Assembly: GCA_019312705.1 (NCBI GenBank)
Contig: JAFDCW010000629.1
Location: 1 to 9,913, forward strand
Length of the DNA stretch: 9,913 nt
Reading direction: 5' to 3'
Source of the DNA: Deltaproteobacteria bacterium
GTDB lineage: Bacteria; Myxococcota; Polyangia; Polyangiales; B10-G4
The notes under the pieces were generated by a model. That model saw nothing but the letters and a program-made list of their open reading frames with translations, searched no databases and was not told the DNA's origin. Shown one piece after another: positions 1 through 6,799 of this stretch. The translations under genes and the position numbers were made by a program. Position 1 is the first letter of the stretch; every line of letters begins with the position of its first letter.

Positions 1-1
1 G

Positions 2-664
2 CCTGAAGTCATCGTCCAGTCGATCTGTGCAGGGGATCTGCATGGTCCTCTGCGCGCGATCGCCCGACGGATTGGATGGGCGATGGACCGCGATTGCTTG
101 GGTCGCGCGCTGGCGCGTGACGAGGAAGGGCTCGTCGACTGCGTGTACAGCGAAGTGCTCTATTCGGGTGCTCACTGTGATGATGTTCCAGGTCGCAGCA
201 GGATCGGCGAAACGACCTTGGGACCGGGAGAGGTCGTCGAGGTCTGTCGAGTCGAGCAACTCCGGGTCACCGATGGTGTCGAGCCCACCGGCGCCGGGTG
301 GTACTACGATGATTTCTCCGAGCGCGCGCTGCAGACGTGCGACGAGTATCCTCAGCGATTGGGATTTACCGAGGCCGGTCAGCCATCGCCCGAAACGGCA
401 CGCCGCTTCGACTGTGCGTTCACTGGCTATCGAGATTCTTGGTGTATTGGGAGTCCATGTCCGGCGCCAGGGGTCGGGTGCACCCGGGACGAGGTCATCG
501 GTACCCGGAGATGCCCCTACGACTTCATCTGTGACCCCGAGACGAACACTCTTCAGGAACCCTGCACTGAGGACTACGATTGCACGTCAACCGGCTACTG
601 CGGTGCCGACGGGCGCTGCACGAGCTACGAATGCTGGGAACTCGAGAGGAGCGCGCTTCCCTAA
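2..664 (+). CDS. C-terminal part of a vWA-like, Cys-rich secreted protein (5' end outside window)
   Basis: The reading frame is open from the first bases of the window, so the true start lies upstream and 220 residues are visible. The opening residues (VIVQSICAGDLHGPLRAIAR) resemble the last strand and helix of the von Willebrand factor A-type domains found in myxobacterial surface proteins, where a short 'SIC..D...L..IA' segment is followed by a Cys-containing extension. Next comes a 'GWYYDDFSE' stretch typical of the same proteins. From about visible residue 140 the tail is Cys-rich and includes CTEDYDCTSTGYCGADGRC, a small disulfide-knot-like motif. An internal ATG at 83 exists, but the protein sense is continuous upstream of it, so I treat that as internal. 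No membrane anchor is visible at the C terminus; an anchor or signal would be at the missing N terminus. The TAA stop overlaps the stop of the convergent NTase gene. The vWA assignment is by recalled resemblance; a generic Cys-rich secreted protein is the alternative. Confidence 0.72.
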   Translation, partial: PEVIVQSICAGDLHGPLRAIARRIGWAMDRDCLGRALARDEEGLVDCVYSEVLYSGAHCDDVPGRSRIGETTLGPGEVVEVCRVEQLRVTDGVEPTGAGWYYDDFSERALQTCDEYPQRLGFTEAGQPSPETARRFDCAFTGYRDSWCIGSPCPAPGVGCTRDEVIGTRRCPYDFICDPETNTLQEPCTEDYDCTSTGYCGADGRCTSYECWELERSALP

Positions 665-1245
665 GCCCCCGCTGCCCGGCGTGCTCGTTCCAGCTGCTCA
701 TCCAAGAGCGGCATGAGGTCCGATTGCCCCAGCGCCTGCTCGAGTTCGGCAAGTATCGCTCGGGTCACGTCGAGCTCCAGCGTTGCCCCAGAGCGTCGAA
801 GGAAGCCCTCGACGTCCAGCAGGTCCTTTGGTCTGCCCGCCAGGATCTTGGTCACGAGAAGATGCTCTGCGCGGATGACGGGGACTTCGGTGCCGCCCAG
901 ATCGCAGCGCTCGGATCCCTCGAGAAAGCGCTGCTCCAGGCCCGGGCCCGCAATGATCAAATCGACGCCGATTCCGCTCGGCTGGTGGATGAGCGGCGCC
1001 ACCCGAGCCACTGCGAGGAACTCCTCGTCGGGTGCCACGGTGAGCGCGAAGCCCACCTCCCCGAGAGAAACCAACAGCTCTTGTATGGAGAGAGTCCCGA
1101 GATCGACGGTTATGTCGATGTCCTCCGTCAGCCGCGGGCGGCCGTGGACGAGCACCGCCTGAGCGCCGAACACGTACCAACGAAGGCCGAGGCCATCGAG
1201 CTTCGTGGCTAGCGCGTCGAGTGCGCTAGTGATCGGTGACGGCAC
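661..1245 (-). CDS. AbiEii/MNT-type nucleotidyltransferase, probable toxin of a type IV-like toxin-antitoxin pair
   Basis: This is a 194-residue protein of the nucleotidyltransferase-fold AbiEii/AbiGii (DUF6036-like) group. The core motif is visible: a Gly-containing turn (residues 27-28, FGAQA), then H34-G35, R38-T40 and the catalytic pair D42-I-D44, with a third candidate metal ligand at D95 (GIGVDLI). A lysine at 133 followed by AGRPKDLLDV (136-145) matches the conserved 'K...R.KD..D' block of AbiEii-type enzymes. Members of this group transfer nucleotides to RNA or protein targets and arrest growth; the substrate here cannot be read from sequence. The start is a GTG at 1245 that overlaps the end of the upstream small gene by 20 bp, with no clear Shine-Dalgarno, so translation is probably coupled. 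The usual AbiEi winged-helix antitoxin is absent; the only partner is the 81-residue protein. A metabolic or orphan NTase is the alternative. Confidence 0.8.
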   Translation of the reverse strand: MPSPITSALDALATKLDGLGLRWYVFGAQAVLVHGRPRLTEDIDITVDLGTLSIQELLVSLGEVGFALTVAPDEEFLAVARVAPLIHQPSGIGVDLIIAGPGLEQRFLEGSERCDLGGTEVPVIRAEHLLVTKILAGRPKDLLDVEGFLRRSGATLELDVTRAILAELEQALGQSDLMPLLDEQLERARRAAGA

Positions 1246-1471
1246 GGAGCAGCCTCGCGAGGCGTTCGTGATGAGCGAGGTCTAGAGCGCGGCTCTCGGG
1301 GCTGGGCCAGTCTGGCCGGGTTGCCTTGGCGTGCACCCAGAGCGCCTCGCCAATACGCGTGCCTTCGGCACTTCCACGCTGCTCTAACTGCGATACCCAC
1401 CGCGCCTCTTTTGCCTTGGCGACTGCGTCCCAGTCGCGAGTCAGAAAAGGGTCGTCTCGGTCGATCGCCAT
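1226..1471 (-). CDS. Small unknown protein coupled to the NTase gene, candidate antitoxin
   Basis: This 81-residue protein begins with MAIDRDDPFLTRDWDAVAKA. It is mostly charged and helical in appearance, has no signal peptide or membrane segment, and contains a Trp-rich DWPSPESRALDLAHHERLA block near the C terminus. I do not recognise it as a named family, although small proteins with a 'DW..V...K...W' start and a 'PdWPS...R..DL..H' end are, to my recollection, often found next to such NTases. The ATG at 1471 was chosen because the frame upstream (to 1522) reads as low-quality Arg/Gly-rich sequence. A GGAGG lies 13 nt upstream of this ATG, which is rather far for a ribosome site, and a TACAAT -10-like box sits only 6 nt upstream. 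The gene overlaps the NTase by 20 bp in another frame, as typical of antitoxin-toxin operons. The antitoxin role is inferred from position only. Confidence 0.68.
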   Translation of the reverse strand: MAIDRDDPFLTRDWDAVAKAKEARWVSQLEQRGSAEGTRIGEALWVHAKATRPDWPSPESRALDLAHHERLARLLRAVTDH

Positions 1472-1477
1472 GGTGAC

Positions 1478-1483
1478 ATTGTA
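1478..1483 (-). promoter_or_regulatory. Possible -10 box (TACAAT) for the small gene/NTase operon
   Basis: TACAAT on the minus strand differs from the TATAAT consensus at one base and ends 6 nt before the ATG at 1471, which would imply a leaderless or nearly leaderless transcript. No matching -35 is seen at 16-18 bp. In such GC-rich DNA the box stands out, but the call is weak. Confidence 0.22.
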
Positions 1484-1490
1484 GCCTCCG

Positions 1491-1510
1491 AGCCGTTCTC
1501 CGGCTAGCCG
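1491..1510. promoter_or_regulatory. Alternating inverted repeats upstream of the NTase cassette, candidate operator
   Basis: Three copies of one half-site alternate in direction: AGCCG (1491-1495), CGGCT (1501-1505) and AGCCG (1506-1510). They form either a 10-bp perfect palindrome CGGCTAGCCG (1501-1510) or a 5-bp hairpin with a TTCTC loop (1491-1505). The element lies 20-39 bp before the ATG of the small gene, where an autoregulating antitoxin could bind. It is also just downstream of the CoA-transferase stop, so it could instead act as a weak terminator hairpin, but no T-tract follows. Function is inferred. Confidence 0.3.
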
Positions 1511-1532
1511 CCGTCGCGACACTCGGCAACAC

Positions 1533-2804
1533 TCAGGCGATCTTCCGCCCCACGGCCGCCGCGCGCAGTTCTGGTCGGAAGTCCGGATGAGCGATCGATG
1601 TGAGCATCGCCGCGCGCTCGCGCAGGGTGCGGCCGCGCAGGTTGACGGCGCCGTATTCGGTGACGACCCACTGCACGTGTCCGCGGGTCGTCACGACGCC
1701 GGCCCCGGGCTGGAGCCGGGGCACGATGCGGGAGACCTGGCCGCCCTTGGCGGTGGACGCGAGCGCGATGATCGCTTTGCCTCCGGGGGAGCGCAGGGCG
1801 CCCTGGACGAAGTCCATCTGGCCGCCGATGCCGCTCCAGATGCGTTCGCCCATCGAGTCCGCGCAGACCTGCCCGGTGATGTCGATCTCGATGGCCGAGT
1901 TGATCGCCGTCATCACGTGCTGCTTTCGCACTTCGTTGGGGTCGTTGACGATCTCCGACGGATGCATCTCGATGAAGGGGTTGTTGTCGAGGAACGTGTG
2001 AAGGCGCTCCGAGCCCACGGCGAAGGAGCAGACGCCGCGCCGCTGAAAACGCGTCTTGATGCGGTTGGTGATCGCCCCGCATTCGATGAGATCGACGAGG
2101 CCGTCGCTCATCATCTCGGTATGCAGGCCGAGGTCCTGGTGGCGTTTGAGGGCCGCCATGACCGCGTTGGGCACGTTGCCGATGCCGACCTGCAACGTGG
2201 CTTGGTTCGGAACCAGGGCCGCGACGTTCTTGCCGATGGCCTCTTCGAGGGGACCGAAGGGCAAGGCCTGGGCCGTCGGCAGGGGCCGGTCCACCTCGAC
2301 GGCGAAGTCGATGTCCGAGACGTGCACCGCCGAGTCCCCCATGGTCCGGGGGACCTGGGGATTGATCTCGGCGACGACGAAGGTCGCGTGGGACGCGGCG
2401 GCCCGGGCGGTCGCGACCGAGAGCCCGAGGCGGCAGTAGCCGTGCTCGTCCGGCGGCGAGAGCTGGAGCAACGCGACGTCGAGGGGCAGCCGGCCCTCGG
2501 CGAAGAGCGATGGGACCTCGGACAGGAAGACCGGCGTGAAGTCGGCCCGCCCCTCGTCGATGGCGTTTCGCACGTTCCGGCCCGCGAAGAGCGCGTTGTG
2601 GCGAAAGCTGCCGCTGCAGGAGGGGTTGGTGTGGGGCGCGGGCCCATCGGTGTGAAGGTGAACGACCTCCACGTCGGTCAGCTCACCGCTGCGTGCGACG
2701 AGGGCATCGAGCAGGCTCACCGGGACCATCGACGCCTCGTGCACGTACACGCGGTTGCCGGACTGCACGACCTCGAGGGCCTTTTCGGCGCTAACCAGCT
2801 TCAT
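1533..2804 (-). CDS. Acetyl-CoA hydrolase/transferase family protein, 4-hydroxybutyrate CoA-transferase-like
   Basis: The protein has 423 residues, close to the usual 430 or so for 4-hydroxybutyrate/butyryl CoA-transferases. These enzymes move CoA between an acyl-CoA and a free carboxylate through a glutamyl-CoA intermediate. The N-terminal half carries the family fold, with PPDEHGYCRLG at 118-128. LHTEMMSDG (227-235) supplies the probable catalytic glutamate E230, at the place of the known active-site Glu in clostridial 4-hydroxybutyrate CoA-transferase. GIGGQMDFVQGA (325-336) is the CoA-binding glycine loop. The C-terminal domain ends with VTEYGAVNLRGRTLRERA (381-398), a strong family signature. 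The protein is cytoplasmic, with no signal peptide. The gene starts 15 bp after the stop of the FG-GAP gene and lacks a good Shine-Dalgarno, so it may depend on read-through from it. The exact acyl substrate (4-hydroxybutyrate, propionate, succinate or acetate) cannot be told from sequence alone. Confidence 0.93.
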   Translation of the reverse strand: MKLVSAEKALEVVQSGNRVYVHEASMVPVSLLDALVARSGELTDVEVVHLHTDGPAPHTNPSCSGSFRHNALFAGRNVRNAIDEGRADFTPVFLSEVPSLFAEGRLPLDVALLQLSPPDEHGYCRLGLSVATARAAASHATFVVAEINPQVPRTMGDSAVHVSDIDFAVEVDRPLPTAQALPFGPLEEAIGKNVAALVPNQATLQVGIGNVPNAVMAALKRHQDLGLHTEMMSDGLVDLIECGAITNRIKTRFQRRGVCSFAVGSERLHTFLDNNPFIEMHPSEIVNDPNEVRKQHVMTAINSAIEIDITGQVCADSMGERIWSGIGGQMDFVQGALRSPGGKAIIALASTAKGGQVSRIVPRLQPGAGVVTTRGHVQWVVTEYGAVNLRGRTLRERAAMLTSIAHPDFRPELRAAAVGRKIA

Positions 2805-2819
2805 GGCTGGGAGGCTACC

Positions 2820-3488
2820 TCACTCGACGTAGTAGCTGACGACTACGAAGTTCTGGTTTTCTCCCGTACTCGGGTCGTGGAGGGTCGTCTCGTAAGCGAC
2901 GAGGCCGGCGGCGTAGCGGTCTTCGGCGTAGCGTTCGGTCGGGAGCCCGGAGATGCTGCCCGCGAAGACCACGTCCTCGCTGAACTCGTAGGAGTAGGCA
3001 TAGCCCGAGGACAAGCTACCCTCGACGCCCACGCAGACGTTCGGCGTCCACCCGGAGGCATCCGGGCCGCACACCTTGAGGGAGGCGTTGAGGTAGAGCC
3101 CGACGCTAAACTCGTCTCCTTCGCCGGTGGACACCCCGAGCTCGACCTCCGTCGCGTTCGAGACGCCCTCGGGCGCCGGCACCGCCATCGAGGAGATGGC
3201 GACGAGGCGGTTTCCGTCCGCTGCCGCGAGGTCGTTCGCCGCGGTGCGGTTGGGGTAGGTCGAGAGATCCCCCGGCACGATTGGAAGCACGCCTCCTCCG
3301 ATGTCGAGTTGAACGCCGTTGTTCGCGTTGTAGTAGTCTTGGCTCACCGCCATCAGGCGAGAACCACTCGGTACACTCAACGTCATCAGAGTCCCGATGT
3401 GGTCCGGGTTGGGGTGGGAGATGACCCGGTAGTGGTAGCGGTCGTAGACGTGGGTCTCGAAGACGACGAGGTTGTTGTCGGCTCCGCC
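2820..3488 (-). pseudogene. C-terminal part of the frameshifted FG-GAP lipoprotein (displaced frame)
   Basis: This frame continues the protein sense of the upstream Ig/FG-GAP lipoprotein after a single-base frame change near 3488, giving about 222 residues to a TGA at 2820. It reads NNLVVFETHVYDRYHYRVIS, then beta-rich sequence with VSQDYYNANNG, a pair of cysteines (VCGPD... and NVCVG) and a closing NFVVVSYYVE. The upstream part of the same frame (before about 3488) reads as Arg/His-rich nonsense, which places the switch. As DNA stands, it could only be translated separately from the ATG at 3386, which overlaps the stop of the upstream frame in a TGATG arrangement. The domain is not a named family that I recognise. 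It looks like the distal beta-rich half of a large surface protein in which a beta-rich unit may occur twice. It is either a broken gene end or an assembly artefact. Confidence 0.75.
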
Positions 3489-5683
3489 AGCTTGATGTTG
3501 ATGAAGGGGATGTCGATGCTGGGTTCCCACTCGGCGCCGACGACGATGCCGGCGCTCGCGTTCACGTAGACCCCGTTGGTCCACGAGGCCGTCGTGCCCT
3601 GGCCGAAGGTCGTCGAACACCCCCCCGTATCTTGGCCGAGGTCTTCGGTGCAGGGCGCTGCGGCGAGGACCGCCGTGACGACGTTGTCGCCGAGGTAGAT
3701 GTCGTGGCCCTCGGGCTCGACGATCAATGAGTCGTCGTCGACGTTGGGCAACGCCAGCCGCGGCGCGCCGGCGAAGCCGAAGTAGTTCGTCGCTTGCTGG
3801 AGTTCGGTTCGTTTCAAATCGTAGCTGCCGGGCGTGACCCCTGCGTCGAAGTAGTCGATCCAGATCGAAGAGCTGTTTCTGCGCAGGAGGACGATGTCTT
3901 CTTTGAGGTCTCCGTCGACGTCGCCCACTTGTACGTCGTGAGTGAGGTAGCCATCGGAGAAGTCGATGGGTCGCCAGTCGGCGACGTCCGCCCGGGCCCG
4001 GTAGTCCACGACCGTATTTGGGAGCTCGTGGGGCCATCCGGAGGCCAGCTCGAGGCCCGAGGTTGTCGGTCCGTCCGCGCGTTCAAACTTGAAGAGCTGG
4101 TTCTGCATCAGCACTTCGTCCAGTCCGTCGCCGTCGATGTCGACCGGGAGGAGGACCGACATGTGGCGGCGGGTTAGGGCCGCGCCGGTGACCCACGCGT
4201 TGGCGTACCAGAAGTAGCTGTAGGACACCTCCCCACCGTCCGGGAGCACGACCGCCGGGGCGGTCGGGGCCGCGTGGTCGTAGTTGTCCACGACACGGAG
4301 CTCGCCGACGACGTGGACCTGCTGGGCATTATTCCAGAAATTGCGGTTGTTCCAGTAGGGCTCGTAGAGGCCGAAGAGGATTTCGTCAACGCCGTCTCCG
4401 TCGACATCGCCGGTGGCGACGTCGATGAACGAGTAGTGCGCGTAGACCTGCCAGGGCATGTTGTCTTTGACGACGCGGGCCGGGAAGACCTCGGTGAGGC
4501 CGGCGTCCAGGTCGTCGTGGATGACGTAGTACGGCACGGACTGCTCGCCGGTCGTATGAACGTGCCAGACGATGATCGCCTCGGCCTTGCCATCGGCGTC
4601 GACGTCGCCGGCGGCGACCTTCACGTACTCGGCGTTCGCGGAGCCATCCGCCGTGACCCGGCCGGATTCGGCGACCATGTAGGCTCCGGTCCCGTCGTCG
4701 TAGTCGATGAGGTAGTAGAGGATGGGTTCGCCGGCCAAGGCGACTGCGATGAAGAGCTCGTCTCGGCCGTCGAGGTCGAAGTCTCCCGCCGCCGCATCGT
4801 AGGTATCGGCGAGGGCCAGAGAGATGCTGGGCAGAGTCGCGGCGAGGGAGCCATCGGGGGCTCGGTCGAGGATGGCGACGGCGAGCACGTCGGCTGCGCT
4901 TCGAGAGATCACCGCGACCTCGTCCCAGCCGTCGTCGTCGAACTGTCCGACCACCGGGAGCTTGTCGTCGAGGAGGGCGCCGAAGCTGTTTTGAGCGAGC
5001 TGGGTCGCGGTCCCGGCGGCCTCCGGGGGGTCCTCGAGGGCGACCCGGGGCTCCGCTGCGCCGCTAAAGAGCAGCGCGTACTCCGGCCGGCGTCCGAGGG
5101 CTATCTGGGTGCCGCGGCCGAGGGGGTCGTAGGCCTCGGGGGGGGGCCGGGTGTCGCTGGTGGTCGTATCGCCGGTGGTGAAGGTGAATTCGTAGTCGTC
5201 GACGAGGGAGTAGGGGCCCGCGGAGATCGCCCCCGCGAGCGTTACCGTGTGTACGGAGTCGGCGTCGTAGCGGGCGGGGGTGAAGACGAGGGTGCGCCGG
5301 TCAGCGATGTAGCGGCCCGCAATCTCTTCCCCGGTGGCGTTGCGAACAACCAGGGCCCCGTCGGGGGCCGTCGTATCGAGCTCGTGCGAGAAGACGACGC
5401 GGAGGACCTGGTCGAGGTAGACGCCGGTCGTCCCGTCTTCGGGGTCCGTCGATTCGACGACCAGCATGCACGGGTCGCAGGAGCCGCCGCAGTCGATGGC
5501 GGTCTCGTCCCCACTGATGACGCCGTCCCTGCAGTGGTCCGGCGTCACGGTTCCGTCCGACGAACCATCGAAGTTTCCGTCCGCGGTGCCGCCGTCCAGC
5601 GCGGTTTCGTCGTCGCCGCAGCCTCCGGCAAGAACCAGTGAAGCTCCGAGTACCAGCAACCAGGGAAGATGACGTTTACGCAT
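3386..5683 (-). CDS. Ig-like (Big_5) plus FG-GAP/VCBS repeat lipoprotein, N-terminal part of a frameshifted gene
   Basis: The ATG at 5683 is supported by GGAGGT 5 nt upstream and by a lipoprotein signal: MRKRH, hydrophobic stretch 6-18 and a lipobox-like AGGC with Cys22. A Gly/Asp-rich linker and a Cys-rich stalk (about 50-72; SGDETAIDCGGSCDPC) follow. Next is a Big_5/SbsA-like Ig domain (about 73-170; ESTDPEDGTTGVYLDQ to EFTFTTG). At least six FG-GAP/VCBS-type calcium-binding loops of the DxDxDGxxD type occur at about 248, 301, 360, 426, 515 and 588 (for example DFDLDGRDE, DVDGDGVDE, DIDGDGLDE), predicting a beta-propeller. Meaningful sequence ends near residue 732 (INIKL); the frame then reads Thr/Ser-rich nonsense to a stop at 3386, while the C-terminal part continues in another frame, for a reconstructed length of about 950 residues. 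An outer-membrane or surface adhesion/binding role is inferred from the architecture. It lies 155 bp downstream of the Cys-rich lipoprotein on the same strand. Confidence 0.88.
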   Translation of the reverse strand: MRKRHLPWLLVLGASLVLAGGCGDDETALDGGTADGNFDGSSDGTVTPDHCRDGVISGDETAIDCGGSCDPCMLVVESTDPEDGTTGVYLDQVLRVVFSHELDTTAPDGALVVRNATGEEIAGRYIADRRTLVFTPARYDADSVHTVTLAGAISAGPYSLVDDYEFTFTTGDTTTSDTRPPPEAYDPLGRGTQIALGRRPEYALLFSGAAEPRVALEDPPEAAGTATQLAQNSFGALLDDKLPVVGQFDDDGWDEVAVISRSAADVLAVAILDRAPDGSLAATLPSISLALADTYDAAAGDFDLDGRDELFIAVALAGEPILYYLIDYDDGTGAYMVAESGRVTADGSANAEYVKVAAGDVDADGKAEAIIVWHVHTTGEQSVPYYVIHDDLDAGLTEVFPARVVKDNMPWQVYAHYSFIDVATGDVDGDGVDEILFGLYEPYWNNRNFWNNAQQVHVVGELRVVDNYDHAAPTAPAVVLPDGGEVSYSYFWYANAWVTGAALTRRHMSVLLPVDIDGDGLDEVLMQNQLFKFERADGPTTSGLELASGWPHELPNTVVDYRARADVADWRPIDFSDGYLTHDVQVGDVDGDLKEDIVLLRRNSSSIWIDYFDAGVTPGSYDLKRTELQQATNYFGFAGAPRLALPNVDDDSLIVEPEGHDIYLGDNVVTAVLAAAPCTEDLGQDTGGCSTTFGQGTTASWTNGVYVNASAGIVVGAEWEPSIDIPFINIKLAEPTTTSSSSRPTSTTATTTGSSPTPTRTTSGL

Positions 5684-5688
5684 GACGG

Positions 5689-5694
5689 ACCTCC
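5689..5694 (-). promoter_or_regulatory. Shine-Dalgarno GGAGGT fixing the FG-GAP lipoprotein start
   Basis: GGAGGT on the minus strand lies 5 nt before the ATG at 5683. It is the best ribosome-binding site in the window and rules out the long upstream extension of the open frame (to 6004), which is Arg/His-rich and overlaps the Cys-rich gene. Confidence 0.75.
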
Positions 5695-5707
5695 GGCGGT
5701 GGGGGCG

Positions 5708-5750
5708 CGAATAACCCGCAATATTCGGACCACGCGACAACTCGTCGCGT
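5708..5750. promoter_or_regulatory. Two adjacent inverted repeats upstream of the FG-GAP lipoprotein
   Basis: The first repeat is CGAATA (5708-5713) against TATTCG (5722-5727) with an 8-nt loop. The second is ACGCGAC (5732-5738) against GTCGCGT (5744-5750) with a 5-nt loop. They lie 25-67 bp upstream of the ATG at 5683, in the place of a promoter or 5' leader. The second could also act as a weak terminator for the Cys-rich gene, but no T-tract follows on the minus strand. Operator or RNA-structure function is inferred. Confidence 0.3.
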
Positions 5751-5838
5751 TCGTGTGGGTTCAGTGCCGCGACGTCGCAGCGAGTGCGCATGCCCGCGGT
5801 TGAGGACGCAAACGCTTCGGTTGACCGCCCGCGTTGCC

Positions 5839-6732
5839 CTAGCGGCCGGGCATCGTGGGCAGGTCCGGAGGGATGCAGGCCGAAGCTGCGATGCACCGCC
5901 CGGTGAAGCAGAAGCCGTCCCGCTCGGGGACCGAGTCGTCGGGGCAAGCCGGCGGTACCCCGTCGCATACTTCGGTGCAGATGTCTGCCGTGACCGGGAC
6001 GCATTCAACGAGGCAGCCCTCGAGGCAGCCGGGCTCGAAGGCCACGGCGCATCCCTGTTCGCTGCATCGCCTCCGAGCGGACGGGACGGCGCTTTCGCAG
6101 GTCGGTACCGAGCCGGCACAGTGAGCCGGAAGGACCGTTCCACATACGTCCGAATCGCACGCTTCGGCAAGCGGGGCACATCGGTACATGGCGATCGCCG
6201 TGCAGTCCGCGCAAGCGCCGATGGGAATGCACTCCGGGCAGCAGAAGTCGTCGTAGACGGGAGCGCAGGTGGGATCACCGATGCAGTCGGCTTCGGCCAG
6301 CGCGTCGCAGGGGCCCGCGCCTTCGCACTCGGGGGCCATGGCGGTGCAGTCGGCGCTGTCGAGGCTGCCTCCGGGACAGGAGTAGGCCGGAGTGACACAG
6401 ACCGCTTCGACCGCTTCGCCGCAGCACCCCCCGCCGAGGTCCTCGTAGCAGGTGGGCGGGAAAGTGGAGCAGGTTCCGCCGCCGCCGCACGAACTCTCGC
6501 AGGTCCCGCTCGACGAACTCACCACGTCGCACTGCCACACTCCGTCGATGCACTGGGCGGGCACGCTGTCGCAGCAGCGGTCTCCCGGAGTCCCAGGGCC
6601 CCATTCTACGCATCCGGTTGGCATTGGCGACGGGCAGTCGCCGGCGCTCGCGTCAGGTGAGTGTGATGTGCCGCAGCCGTAGGCCACCATCACGGCCAAG
6701 GCCATCGCCGAGGAAAACCAGCAGGTTCGCAT
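5839..6732 (-). CDS. Very Cys-rich lipoprotein of unknown function
   Basis: The protein has 297 residues with 42 cysteines, about one in seven. The N terminus (MRTCWFSSAMALAVMVAYGC) is a short signal peptide with a lipobox-like AYGC, so Cys20 would be lipidated. Leaving out Cys4 and Cys20, 40 cysteines remain, an even number that fits full disulfide pairing after export. Cysteines come in singles, in CC pairs (CCD, CCGE, CCPEC) and in spaced CxxxC units, with Pro, Gly and acidic residues between them and no repeat of fixed length. Similar Cys-rich secreted proteins of unknown function are frequent in Myxococcota. The ATG at 6732 was chosen because it directly precedes the signal peptide, although no strong Shine-Dalgarno is seen. 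It is the first of the minus-strand series, followed by the FG-GAP lipoprotein after 155 bp, and is divergent from the small lipoprotein gene. A structural or protective surface role is a guess; no catalytic motif was found. Confidence 0.82.
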   Translation of the reverse strand: MRTCWFSSAMALAVMVAYGCGTSHSPDASAGDCPSPMPTGCVEWGPGTPGDRCCDSVPAQCIDGVWQCDVVSSSSGTCESSCGGGGTCSTFPPTCYEDLGGGCCGEAVEAVCVTPAYSCPGGSLDSADCTAMAPECEGAGPCDALAEADCIGDPTCAPVYDDFCCPECIPIGACADCTAIAMYRCAPLAEACDSDVCGTVLPAHCAGSVPTCESAVPSARRRCSEQGCAVAFEPGCLEGCLVECVPVTADICTEVCDGVPPACPDDSVPERDGFCFTGRCIAASACIPPDLPTMPGR

Positions 6733-6776
6733 GACAGTCAGGCTAGCAGTCCATCCCTACGCTCGAAAGCCCAAGG

Positions 6777-6796
6777 TCGTCGCCCGCGAGCGACGA
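6777..6796. promoter_or_regulatory. Inverted repeat in the divergent lipoprotein intergenic region
   Basis: TCGTCGC (6777-6783) pairs with GCGACGA (6790-6796) around a 6-nt spacer, midway between two divergent lipoprotein starts. It could be an operator shared by both genes. Such GTCGC/GCGAC pairs arise easily in GC-rich DNA, so support is weak. Confidence 0.22.
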
Positions 6797-6799
6797 GTC

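Noticed and set aside
3470..3500. Programmed -1 ribosomal frameshift at the FG-GAP gene junction
   Set aside because: No X-XXY-YYZ slippery heptamer is present and no strong downstream structure is evident, so an indel is the simpler explanation.
1587..3569. Long plus-strand open frame of 660 codons opposite the CoA-transferase and FG-GAP C terminus
   Set aside because: It is an antisense shadow: Gly/Val/Asp/Arg-rich with no domain, crossing two well-supported minus-strand genes.
4100..5200. FG-GAP region as a possible DNA tandem repeat
   Set aside because: The DxDxDG loops recur at protein level with irregular spacing and differing codons; there is no exact nucleotide repeat unit.
4274..5641. 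Plus-strand open frame of 455 codons opposite the FG-GAP lipoprotein
   Set aside because: It is rich in Val/Asp/Gly as expected from the complement of GAC/GTC-rich repeat DNA. The minus-strand DxDxDG repeats are clearly the real coding sequence.
5676..6398. Minus-strand open frame of 240 codons overlapping the Cys-rich gene
   Set aside because: It is Arg/Pro/Ser/Thr-rich shadow sequence in a different frame from the signal-peptide-bearing Cys-rich protein.
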